Notes under the pieces: generated by a model
Told to the model about the DNA's origin: nothing
Database searches by the model: none
Seen by the model: only the letters and a program-made list of their open reading frames with translations
Assembly (NCBI GenBank): GCA_013297585.1
Contig: JAAFHG010000034.1
Span: 1-16,634, forward strand
Source of the DNA: Chitinophagales bacterium
GTDB lineage: Bacteria; Bacteroidota; Bacteroidia; Chitinophagales; Chitinophagaceae
Direction: 5' to 3'
Length of the DNA: 16,634 bases
Position numbers and translations under genes: made by a program
In this document: positions 8,930-16,634 of the stretch, one piece after another
Numbering within the stretch: the stretch's first letter is position 1
Layout: each line of letters opens with the position of its first letter

Positions 8930-9934
8930 CTAATGCTTTAATTGAATGTTTACTGCCTCATCTCTATTACAAGAGATTTCACCGTTTTCATACTTCAATT
9001 CGCCTAACTGAATAACACTTCTTCTTGTTTCAAAACCATCCTTCCAAGTTTTTTTATCGCCTATTCTACCAGGATGCGTAAAGTAAAATACATAAGCCCT
9101 ACCGTCATTTACCAATACATCGCAATGACCACCAATTGCTTGGTCATCTTTACCAATACCAGGCAATTCTAGTATGCGCTTTTCTTGACGTTTCCATGTC
9201 GTCAAATCATCTGATTGATAAATACTCATGCCCATCCAATTATCTACAATCATCCAGTAATGGTCTTTCCATCTAAATACTTTGGGACCCTCACCACCTT
9301 TGTCGCCCACAGCTTTGCCTTTATCTTGCCATGTTACTAAGTCTTTGCTATCGGCGTAATAAATGCTCTTTTTATCTTTTTCATTATTATACCACAAACG
9401 CCAACCACCATCTGGTAAAGGAAAAGCACAAGCATCAATAATTTTGTGTGATGCGAGTTCTAATGTTCTATCATACTGCCAATGCAACAAATCCTTACTA
9501 GTTAAATGAATGATTTCACGTGGATGATTCCAATCTTTAAATACCCCAGGCACATACGTTAAGTACATGTGGTACAAGCCTTTGTTTTCAAATACTTCAG
9601 GTGCCCAATGTGTGTAATTACTATCTGGTCTATATTGAATATCGGCAGTATCTACATATTGCCATGTGGCACCGTCAACCGATGACGCAATACCAATACG
9701 TGTACCATGAACCCAAGTAACCCCATCTAATCCTTTAGCGCTTGCCCTACGATTGGTATAGAACATAAACCACTTTTTAGCTTTTTTATTCCACACCACA
9801 ACAGGGTCTGCTGCGCCATCATAAACAGGATCTACAAACAGTGGTTTTGATGCAATCTGTTGCTTTTGCGCGGCAACAATTGTTACAGAAAAAATCGCTA
9901 TAAATATTACCAATAAAGCTTTTAAGAAACGCAT
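8930..9934 (-). CDS. GH43-like five-bladed beta-propeller glycoside hydrolase
   Basis: This 334-residue secreted protein has a signal peptide ending near VAA-Q (residue 23). It shows the three acidic residues of a GH43-type active site in the expected order and spacing: Asp43 in GAADPVVVW (general base), Asp167 in KIIDACAFP (pKa modulator) and Glu215 in GGEGPKVFRW (general acid). WAPEVF (110-115) and DQAIGGHCDV (264-273) are further family-like motifs. The protein is a single catalytic domain without a binding module. GH43 enzymes in pectin loci usually act on arabinan or galactan side chains, so arabinofuranosidase or galactosidase activity is the likeliest role, but I cannot name the subfamily. 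A GH117 or GH32-like propeller is a less likely alternative. It sits between the GH2 and PL11 genes with gaps of 17 and 18 bases. Confidence 0.8.
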   Translation of the reverse strand: MRFLKALLVIFIAIFSVTIVAAQKQQIASKPLFVDPVYDGAADPVVVWNKKAKKWFMFYTNRRASAKGLDGVTWVHGTRIGIASSVDGATWQYVDTADIQYRPDSNYTHWAPEVFENKGLYHMYLTYVPGVFKDWNHPREIIHLTSKDLLHWQYDRTLELASHKIIDACAFPLPDGGWRLWYNNEKDKKSIYYADSKDLVTWQDKGKAVGDKGGEGPKVFRWKDHYWMIVDNWMGMSIYQSDDLTTWKRQEKRILELPGIGKDDQAIGGHCDVLVNDGRAYVFYFTHPGRIGDKKTWKDGFETRRSVIQLGELKYENGEISCNRDEAVNIQLKH

Positions 9935-9951
9935 AATAGTATCAGGTTTAT

Positions 9952-12297
9952 TTATGGTTTTACAGGTGTTGCTTCTAAAGTAATTGATGCTTCTTTAAGC
10001 CCATCAGCGCTAGCTTTTACGGTAATAGCACCGCTGTTCGCATTTGCTTTTACAAGTGCAATACACACACCTTTATACACGAATCTTTTAGGTGATGAAA
10101 ACATTTCAGTAGAAGTTAAATCACCATTATCAGTGCCTGCTAAATTGCCCGAACCTGTTACGGTAAACGTAAGCTGATTATCTGCCACTAAACACGGTAC
10201 ACCATTTTCGTCTACCACAGTTGCAGTGATATAACTTACATCATCCCAAGAATTCTGGATAGCTTTTTTATCAGCAGATAATATAATTTTTGCAGGTGCA
10301 CCTGCAGATTTTAATTCCTGTGTAGCAACAACTTGGCCTTTGTTTTTACCAACAACTTTTAATGTGCCTTTGTGATACGTAAAATTCCAAACCCTTGCTG
10401 ATGCATTGTCATCAGGTCTAGGTTTTACACCAACCGATTTGTCATTTAAGAATAATTCAACCTCATCACAATTACTAAATACTTGCACTTTTGCTTCATC
10501 GTAGGTATCAATATCTGTAGGCGTCCAATCACTTACCCAATTACCAGCGCCAGCATTTTGTTCTTTACGCATGGTAAATACCATTGGCTTATCGCTCCAC
10601 CAACTTTGGTATTGATAACCGATGTGTTTGGTCATACCGGTTCTATCGAGTAAACCAGAACCATGCACCACTTCTGGCCAATCTGCCTCACCAATATAAT
10701 CGATGCCTGTCCATAAAAACTGACCAGCCATATAAGGCTTGTCACGTAATGCCAACCAAGCTGATAATTCCAATCTATTTTCTGTGCCAATAACTTTACG
10801 CTTTGGGTTTTTATCATGTGCAGCTATCAATTCATTTTCACGATAATTCTGGCCAACAACATCCATTAAGTCTGCAAAACCATTTTCATAAACTTTAGAT
10901 AAAGCAGGGCGAAACAAGGCCATTGTTACCGGACGAGTTGGATCTAAGCTATGCACTAAATCCTGCTGCATTTTATACTTTCTAAAGCCTGTAGAATCGT
11001 TAAGATTGTCATGAATTTCATTACCAATGCTGTAAATCACTACAGATGGATGGTTTCTATCACGTACTACTTGGTCATGCGTATCTTTTTCCCACCAATC
11101 GGTAAAATACATATTGTAGCCATAATTCGCACTGCTTTTCTTGGCATTCCAAGTGTCAAATGTTTCGTTCATTACTAAGAAGCCCATTCGATCGCATAAG
11201 TCTAAAAACTCTGGAGATACAGGATTATGCGAGGTACGAATACCATTAGCACCAACTGCTTTTAGTAATTCTAAACGTCTTTCCCAAACACGCAATGGTA
11301 CAGCCGCACCAACAGCACCAGCATCATGATGTAAGCACACACCTTTAATTTTTATGTTCTTACCATTTAATGAAAAGCCTGTTTCTGCATCAAATTTTAT
11401 TGCACGAATACCAAATGTTGTCGTGTAGTTATCCAATACAGTTTTACCAGCCTTTACCTTAGTAACCGCTTTATACAAATAGGTTTTTTCAAGCGTCCAT
11501 AGTTGTGGTTGATCAACAATAATGTCTTGGCTAATTTCAACTAACTTACCAGCTGCAATAGTTTGTTTTGTTTCGATTGACTTAACTATTTTACCGTCAG
11601 GCGCTACAATATCTGTTTGTAACACAACATCTGCTTTGCTGTTAGATTGATTAACAACAGCAGTTTGAGTATGCACTGTGGCTTTAGCTTCAGTTACTTC
11701 AGGTGTAGATACAAAAACACCCCATTTATCTACATGCACATTATCGGTTGTAATTAAACGTACATGCCTATAAATACCAGAACCTGTGTACCAGCGAGAG
11801 GCCGGTTGTAGTGAATTATCTGCTTTTACAACAATCACATTTTTGTTACCCGCACCAACATTTAAATACTTAGTAAGCTCATATTGAAAACTGATATATC
11901 CATAAGGTCTTTTACCCAAGTGATTACCATTTATCCATACATCACTATTCATCATTACACCATCAAACTCAATAAAGAAGCGCTTTTTAGCATCTGCATT
12001 AGCTATAGTAAATGATTTTCTGTACCAACCAATACCTGTAACAGCATAGCCGCCACCACGGCCAGAAGGATTGGTTCTAGCGAAAGGATATTCAATACCC
12101 CAATCATGCGGCACATTTAAAGTGCGCCAAGATTCATCATTAAAATCTGCTTTTTCTGCACCACTCACATCTTCTTTTATAAACTTCCAATTAGCATCAA
12201 AAGGTACAACTACTCTTTGCCCAATGCTATTAAAACCCAATAATAACAAGGCGATTGAAACCATAACTTGCTTTACTTGTTGCCAATTCTTTATCAT
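9952..12297 (-). CDS. GH2 beta-galactosidase-like enzyme with C-terminal Ig-like domains
   Basis: This 781-residue secreted enzyme would release terminal beta-galactose or a related sugar from pectin side chains. The signal peptide ends near SIG-Q (residue 27). The sugar-binding domain covers about 30-185 (NVPHDWGIEYPF, GIGWYRKSF, DVWINGNHLG). It is followed by an Ig-like domain to about 300 and the TIM barrel, with GVCLHHD (319-325), IRTSHNP (353-359), the acid/base Glu427 in YSIGNEIHD, a likely nucleophile Glu506 in IGTEN, and MAGQFLWTGIDYIGE (523-537). A DUF4982-like domain (about 600-660) and a further Ig-like GH2 C-terminal domain (about 667-775) close it. This architecture is common in Bacteroidota. 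It differs in layout and motifs from the broken GH2 gene at the left edge, so the two are not recent copies. The exact sugar specificity is not visible. Confidence 0.92.
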   Translation of the reverse strand: MIKNWQQVKQVMVSIALLLLGFNSIGQRVVVPFDANWKFIKEDVSGAEKADFNDESWRTLNVPHDWGIEYPFARTNPSGRGGGYAVTGIGWYRKSFTIANADAKKRFFIEFDGVMMNSDVWINGNHLGKRPYGYISFQYELTKYLNVGAGNKNVIVVKADNSLQPASRWYTGSGIYRHVRLITTDNVHVDKWGVFVSTPEVTEAKATVHTQTAVVNQSNSKADVVLQTDIVAPDGKIVKSIETKQTIAAGKLVEISQDIIVDQPQLWTLEKTYLYKAVTKVKAGKTVLDNYTTTFGIRAIKFDAETGFSLNGKNIKIKGVCLHHDAGAVGAAVPLRVWERRLELLKAVGANGIRTSHNPVSPEFLDLCDRMGFLVMNETFDTWNAKKSSANYGYNMYFTDWWEKDTHDQVVRDRNHPSVVIYSIGNEIHDNLNDSTGFRKYKMQQDLVHSLDPTRPVTMALFRPALSKVYENGFADLMDVVGQNYRENELIAAHDKNPKRKVIGTENRLELSAWLALRDKPYMAGQFLWTGIDYIGEADWPEVVHGSGLLDRTGMTKHIGYQYQSWWSDKPMVFTMRKEQNAGAGNWVSDWTPTDIDTYDEAKVQVFSNCDEVELFLNDKSVGVKPRPDDNASARVWNFTYHKGTLKVVGKNKGQVVATQELKSAGAPAKIILSADKKAIQNSWDDVSYITATVVDENGVPCLVADNQLTFTVTGSGNLAGTDNGDLTSTEMFSSPKRFVYKGVCIALVKANANSGAITVKASADGLKEASITLEATPVKP

Positions 12298-12309
12298 CGA
12301 AATAGTATT

Positions 12310-15090
12310 TTATTTTTTTGAAACAATTGTTGTAAACGAATAATTACCTGAGCCAATTTGGTATTGTAAGCGGCCATTGACTTTACCAATAAACTTCAAA
12401 CCTTGCACTGGTATTACTGATTTTCCATTAACAAATATTGATAACATAGCATCACCATACACATCAATTACAGCAGTAGTATTTACAGGAATTGAAACTT
12501 GTAAATTGAATGTTGTAGCCGTTTTATGCCACTCACTTTTTATTAAGCCATAAGGCGATTGATAGCTAGCTTTTACATCGTTAATATCACCTACAACTTC
12601 AGGATGAATCAATATATTTTTAAAAGCAACAGAACTATCTGTCTGTTTAATACCAGCAAGCCCACTATAAAACCATTCCATTAAATGCCCAAGCATCAAA
12701 TGGTTATTAGAAACATTGCGTAATGCTTGCCACGACTCAGTTAGAGCAGTTGCACCTTGTGTAATTTGATAACCATAGCCAGGTACATCGCTTCGGTTAT
12801 TCATATCAAAAATCAATTGCGAAGCATTGCCTTTTTGTAGTGTTTGCATTAAATATCTAAAGCCAATATCACCAGCAGTTATTGCATTATTATTAGCCTT
12901 TAAATCTTTTAAAATATTAGCAAATACTTTGTCTCTATTCTGAGGCTCTACAAGGTTCATATACAAAGCCATGGCATTTGCTGTTTGGCTACCATTATCA
13001 TACTGGTAAGTATCAGCATGAAAGTATTTTTTGTTAAACCCTTTCTTAATTGCTTCGCCTAATGTTTGATAATAGCTAGCATCAGCATCTTTATGTAACA
13101 ACTTTGCTACTTGTTGTAAAATAGTAACATCGTAATACCACATAGCAGTACCTGTAACACCAAGCGATGTAAGTTGAGATACACCTGGTCGTTTAGGCCC
13201 AATATCAAACCAATCACCTAAGCCATAAGCAATGATATTATCAGCTTTAGCTTGTTTTTGTAAATAAGCAGCATACTGTTTCATACCATCGTACTGTTGT
13301 TCTAGCGCTTGTATATCACCATACCATTGATACATATACCAAGGCATAATTACATACGCAGAACCCCATTCTGGTGAATCTGAAAACATACTTAAAGGCC
13401 CACCAAATCTTCCATATTCAGGTGCGGTTGTAGGTACAAAGCCACTTGAATATTGTGCTGCTTGCATATCAGCAACAGCCTTAGTATTTAAGCCAGTAAA
13501 ATCATAATTGTATTGATTTGAAGCCATCATTAAATGCACTTGCTCAAGCCAACCAAGCTTTTCACGGTGTGGGCAATCTGTCAATACACTTGCCATATTA
13601 CTTTTAATAGCCCAATCTATTAAGCCGTATATTTTATTAAACAAAGGATTTGAACAAGAGAAACTACCAATTTTATCAGCAGCATATCTTGTATGTAATC
13701 CTTCTAGTGTCTTTATTACAGGTAAGTTTAAAGGATTAGGTTTACCTTCTGGTACGGCACCTTCTAGCTGTACGTACCTAAAACCATAATAAGAAAAACG
13801 TGGCTGCCATTGCTCTACATCAGCACCTTTTAACGTGTAAGAAAAACTATAGCCTTTACCAGTTGCAGACTGATTGATAGAACTATCTGTATCAATTAAT
13901 TCAGCAGGATAGACCCTTACTTGTTTGCCTCTCTGCCCTTGTACAACAAGGTTCACAATACCAGATGCATTTTGCCCCAAATCGTACACCCAATTGCCTT
14001 TAGCATTTCTAAATATAGCAATAGGCTGAAAATTTTGCATCACTTTCAATGGTTCGGCTTGTTGTGCTACTAAAGCGGGCGAACCTTTTACAACAACTGA
14101 AGGCTGCCACGCAGAATCATTAAAAACAGCTTTGTCCCAGCCAATTTGTTCAAGTGTAGCATTGTAGTCTTCACCACCATAAATCGTATTATAAGTAATC
14201 GGGCTTTTACTATTTTTCCAGCTTTCATCACTTACTATGCTTTCAATAGTTCCATCAGTGTATTCAAGTACAATTTTAGCAATCATTTTAGGCAAGCCAT
14301 GCTGCATTATTTGCCCTTTTATATATCGCCCTTTGGGCAAATAATAAAAGCCATTACCAAGCATTACACCTATTGCATTGCTACCTTGCTTTAATTGATT
14401 GGTAATATCGAATGGCACATAAAGACTGTATTTCTCGTAGGTCGTCCATCCTGGATCTAAAAAATGATCGCTCACCTTATTACCATTTAAGCGAAGCTCA
14501 AACTGGCCCAAACCACATATAAAAGCAGTAGCATTTTTAACAGGCTTTTTTACCACTATCTCTTTTCTAAACTGTGGTGCAATACTTCTTAAAGCAACCA
14601 CTTTTACCGCAGAATCTAAACTTGGATATTTAGCTTCATTGAAAATATCCATCGTTATCCATTTGGCTTCACTCCAGTCTTTCGCACTTGGCAACCCCAT
14701 TTGCCAAAAGCTAACATCACTCCAACTAGAAGCGATATTTTGTTGATTCCAAACCCTAACTTTCCAATAGTATTTCTTAGCAGCCACAAGCGGTAAGCCT
14801 TTATACAAAACTTGTATAGATTGTGCTGTAGCTACTTTTTTGCTATCCCAAATATTACCTTGATTTTGCTGTAACTTCTCTTTGCTATCAGCTACTAAAA
14901 CTTGATACGCTGCTTGCTTAGAATTAGCCGCAGCTGTATTGATAATCCAACTCAATCTTGGCAGCGTTGCTTCTACACCAAGTGGATTGATTTTATATTC
15001 GCAAGTAAGATGAGATACTGAAACACTAGCTTGCCCAATAGCTACTAATTGTGCCATTAATACAACAAGAAATGTAACATACTGCTTCAT
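12310..15090 (-). CDS. GH78 alpha-L-rhamnosidase
   Basis: This 926-residue inverting hydrolase removes terminal alpha-L-rhamnose. In this locus it should act on rhamnogalacturonan oligosaccharides after the unsaturated uronic acid is removed. The signal peptide ends near IGQA (residue 21). LTCEYKINPLGVEATLPRLSW (28-48) starts the N-terminal fibronectin-like domain. The lectin-like domain with LNGNKVSDHFLDPGWTTYEK follows (201-220), then the beta-sandwich with WVYDLGQNASG (367-377), and the (alpha/alpha)6 barrel. The barrel carries DCPHREKLGWLEQ (505-517), where Glu510 is the probable general acid, and GATALTESW (779-787), where Glu785 is a candidate for the second acidic residue. A C-terminal beta-sandwich with YGLIKSEW completes it. 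The length is normal for a four-domain GH78. Gaps to its neighbours are 11 and 12 bases. Confidence 0.95.
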   Translation of the reverse strand: MKQYVTFLVVLMAQLVAIGQASVSVSHLTCEYKINPLGVEATLPRLSWIINTAAANSKQAAYQVLVADSKEKLQQNQGNIWDSKKVATAQSIQVLYKGLPLVAAKKYYWKVRVWNQQNIASSWSDVSFWQMGLPSAKDWSEAKWITMDIFNEAKYPSLDSAVKVVALRSIAPQFRKEIVVKKPVKNATAFICGLGQFELRLNGNKVSDHFLDPGWTTYEKYSLYVPFDITNQLKQGSNAIGVMLGNGFYYLPKGRYIKGQIMQHGLPKMIAKIVLEYTDGTIESIVSDESWKNSKSPITYNTIYGGEDYNATLEQIGWDKAVFNDSAWQPSVVVKGSPALVAQQAEPLKVMQNFQPIAIFRNAKGNWVYDLGQNASGIVNLVVQGQRGKQVRVYPAELIDTDSSINQSATGKGYSFSYTLKGADVEQWQPRFSYYGFRYVQLEGAVPEGKPNPLNLPVIKTLEGLHTRYAADKIGSFSCSNPLFNKIYGLIDWAIKSNMASVLTDCPHREKLGWLEQVHLMMASNQYNYDFTGLNTKAVADMQAAQYSSGFVPTTAPEYGRFGGPLSMFSDSPEWGSAYVIMPWYMYQWYGDIQALEQQYDGMKQYAAYLQKQAKADNIIAYGLGDWFDIGPKRPGVSQLTSLGVTGTAMWYYDVTILQQVAKLLHKDADASYYQTLGEAIKKGFNKKYFHADTYQYDNGSQTANAMALYMNLVEPQNRDKVFANILKDLKANNNAITAGDIGFRYLMQTLQKGNASQLIFDMNNRSDVPGYGYQITQGATALTESWQALRNVSNNHLMLGHLMEWFYSGLAGIKQTDSSVAFKNILIHPEVVGDINDVKASYQSPYGLIKSEWHKTATTFNLQVSIPVNTTAVIDVYGDAMLSIFVNGKSVIPVQGLKFIGKVNGRLQYQIGSGNYSFTTIVSKK

Positions 15091-15101
15091 CTGTTCTTTG
15101 T

Positions 15102-16535
15102 TTAGTTCTTTAATCTTTCTTCGTGTTCAATACCACCTGCTGCTTTTTTTACAGGTGCGGGTTTCTTATCTACATCAATCGTTACGTTATTATATTTCCA
15201 ACCTTTTGTAAACTCAAGTACACCAAGGTTTACAGCCTGTATGCTACAGTTGGTAAATACAAAATTTTCTAGTAAAGATTTCTCATAACCAGTGCCTACA
15301 AAAGCAGTAGTTGCATTGGTAACTTTTACATTTTTTATGTAAATATTTTTAGCATGAGGCGTACCTAACTCAGCAGGTGTAACTTTCTGCAACATGGCTT
15401 TCCAATGCGCAGGAATAGAATCGTACACATAACCTTTAGGCAATTCTGAATAACTATAAGCAGGATACCAATTCAAATTAAACTGATAAGCATTATTTAC
15501 AGAATCCATTACGGTATTTTGAAAATAGATATCATCAATAGTACCACCTCTTGTAAATGCTGATTTAATGCGTAAACCATTGTCTGTATGGCTCGCCTTT
15601 AAATCGGTTGCTAGAATATGACGAATACCACCAGAAGTTTCGCTGCCAAGTGTTACCAACCCTGCACCACGACGAGCCAAACACTTTCTAATCACTACAT
15701 ATTCTGTTGGTCTATTTACACGCAAACCATCCCAATCTCTACCTGCTTTCAAGCAAAAATTATCATCGTTGCAATCAATATCACAATTTTGAATTAATAC
15801 CCATGCAGACGAATCGACATCAATACCATCAGTGCTTGGGCCGCTACCATCCTCATTGTTTTTAATAATCACACCATCAACAGTTAGGTGATGCGAATAC
15901 AATAATTGAACTGTCCAAAACCCAGCATTTTTAAAAGTTAAGCCTGTAATTGTAATATCAGAAGAGTTTTGTACCAACAATGTTCTTACACGTTTTGAAT
16001 CGTAATCAACAATCCAACGTAAGCCTTTCTTATCATAATCTTTACGCATTGACCAGTATTTATCCCAACAAAACTTGCCTCTTGCATTTACAACACCCTT
16101 ACCAGTTACAGCCACATTTTTTGCATCAATAACATTAATTAATGCCGATGGCCAAACCATTTCTATACCAGCAATTCTTGTCTTCATATCTGGGTAATCA
16201 TCAAAATTTTGAGACCCCAAAATGGTTACTTCTTTGTCTATTAATAACTGCACATTACTCTTTAAAAATATAGAGCCGCTCACGTAAATACCCGGCTTAA
16301 AGCATACGATACCGCCGCCTTGTTTAGCACAAGCATCTATTGCTTTTTGAATGAAAGCAGAATTAACGGTGATGCCATCATTCTTTGCGCCATAATCATT
16401 TACCCAAAACATTTTCTTAGATGCAGGAAAAGACTTTGCACCAACTTTTGCAACCCAATCTAAATTTTGAGCTGATACCAATTGAATGCTTACAAGCATC
16501 ATTAATAAACAACCGAATACTGTTTTCTTCATCAT
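15102..16535 (-). CDS. GH28 polygalacturonase-like glycoside hydrolase
   Basis: This 477-residue secreted right-handed beta-helix enzyme should release galacturonic acid from pectin fragments. The signal peptide ends in VSA-Q (residue 23; MMKK start, second ATG one codon later). The helix starts with VNDYGAKNDGITVNSAFIQ (45-63), the usual GH28 opening. Active-site motifs are STDGIDVD (234-241, where most members have NTD), CNDDNFCLK (255-263, the catalytic Asp pair), RGAGLVTLGSE (289-299) and LRIKS (321-325). In ordinary polygalacturonases the third motif contains a His (GHG); here it is Ala291. This points away from plain homogalacturonan cleavage and towards a rhamnogalacturonan-type or exo activity, in line with its neighbours, but that is inference. 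The C-terminus ends in a short charged tail. The gene starts 6 bases after the esterase fragment. Confidence 0.92.
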   Translation of the reverse strand: MMKKTVFGCLLMMLVSIQLVSAQNLDWVAKVGAKSFPASKKMFWVNDYGAKNDGITVNSAFIQKAIDACAKQGGGIVCFKPGIYVSGSIFLKSNVQLLIDKEVTILGSQNFDDYPDMKTRIAGIEMVWPSALINVIDAKNVAVTGKGVVNARGKFCWDKYWSMRKDYDKKGLRWIVDYDSKRVRTLLVQNSSDITITGLTFKNAGFWTVQLLYSHHLTVDGVIIKNNEDGSGPSTDGIDVDSSAWVLIQNCDIDCNDDNFCLKAGRDWDGLRVNRPTEYVVIRKCLARRGAGLVTLGSETSGGIRHILATDLKASHTDNGLRIKSAFTRGGTIDDIYFQNTVMDSVNNAYQFNLNWYPAYSYSELPKGYVYDSIPAHWKAMLQKVTPAELGTPHAKNIYIKNVKVTNATTAFVGTGYEKSLLENFVFTNCSIQAVNLGVLEFTKGWKYNNVTIDVDKKPAPVKKAAGGIEHEERLKN

Positions 16536-16541
16536 ATTTTC

Positions 16542-16634
16542 TTAATTAGCTAATGTTCTAAATGGTAAGGCAGGTAAGCCTTCTTTGTTAAATAAATTGG
16601 GTTGTGCAGTTTCGTTCCAAGCAAATCGTACTTG
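16542..16634 (-). CDS. C-terminus of a probable sialate O-acetylesterase-type carbohydrate esterase (partial)
   Basis: Only the last 30 codons and the TAA stop (16542-16544) are in the window. They read VRFAWNETAQPNLFNKEGLP then ALPFRTLAN, which closely matches the C-terminal end of the Bacteroidota sialate O-acetylesterase (SASA, DUF303) group. There the pattern VRYAW...NLYNKEGLPASPFR is a hallmark; this comparison is from memory. Such esterases occur in many pectin and xylan loci as general sugar deacetylases. Nothing can be said about the active site, which lies outside the window. It ends 6 bases before the GH28 gene and is therefore likely in the same transcript. Confidence 0.75.
   Translation of the reverse strand, partial: QVRFAWNETAQPNLFNKEGLPALPFRTLAN

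Larger units (their letters stand above)
4079..16634 (-). other. probable rhamnogalacturonan I degradation operon (nine genes, upstream end outside the window)
   Basis: Nine same-strand genes follow each other with gaps of only 6, 11, 12, 17, 18, 6, 27 and 12 bases, which leaves little room for internal promoters or terminators. Their predicted activities form one pathway: deacetylation, backbone cleavage, removal of the unsaturated uronic acid, rhamnose and galacturonic acid removal, and side-chain trimming. The promoter, transport genes and regulator must lie beyond 16634 or elsewhere. Start codons are preceded by A/T-rich sequence without a Shine-Dalgarno motif, as is normal in Bacteroidota. 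That this is a single transcript is inferred from spacing only. Confidence 0.7.

Noticed and set aside
10632..10817. A minus-strand 61-codon open frame inside the right GH2 gene
   Set aside because: It overlaps the conserved MAGQFLWTGIDYIGE region in a different frame and has no start context or similarity of its own.

Overview
The window comes from an AT-rich member of the Bacteroidota. I infer this from the AT-rich coding style, the start codons preceded by A/T-rich sequence instead of a Shine-Dalgarno motif, the many signal peptides ending in A-Q, and a gene set typical of a polysaccharide utilization locus. The family may be Chitinophagaceae or Sphingobacteriaceae, but that is a guess. 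Every convincing gene is on the minus strand, so transcription runs from high to low coordinates. I see no RNA gene, CRISPR array, insertion sequence, SusC/SusD pair or regulator.

In order of transcription, the right part (16634 down to 4079) is one tightly packed gene block with gaps of 6 to 27 bases. It holds: the last 30 codons of a probable sialate O-acetylesterase-type esterase; a GH28 polygalacturonase-like enzyme; a GH78 alpha-L-rhamnosidase; a GH2 beta-galactosidase-like enzyme; a GH43-like five-bladed beta-propeller hydrolase; a PL11 rhamnogalacturonan lyase; a GH105 unsaturated rhamnogalacturonyl hydrolase; and two tandem CE12 rhamnogalacturonan acetylesterases. A 238-base gap follows (3841-4078). 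The left part then holds a BNR_4-type beta-propeller enzyme and, three bases after it, a second and different GH2 enzyme. That last gene is broken by a frameshift near 2170 and runs off the left edge of the window.

Together the genes form an almost complete periplasmic kit for rhamnogalacturonan I, the pectin backbone of alternating galacturonic acid and rhamnose. The esterases remove acetyl groups. The PL11 lyase cuts the backbone and leaves an unsaturated uronic acid at each new end, which GH105 removes. GH78 and GH28 then take off rhamnose and galacturonic acid in turn. The GH2 and GH43 enzymes probably trim galactose and arabinose side chains.

The points most worth a second look are: the frameshift and apparent short deletion in the left GH2 gene; a Glu in place of the expected catalytic Asp in both CE12 copies; the missing active-site His in the GH28 enzyme; the unassigned beta-propeller enzyme; and an unexplained 53-codon open stretch in the 238-base gap.
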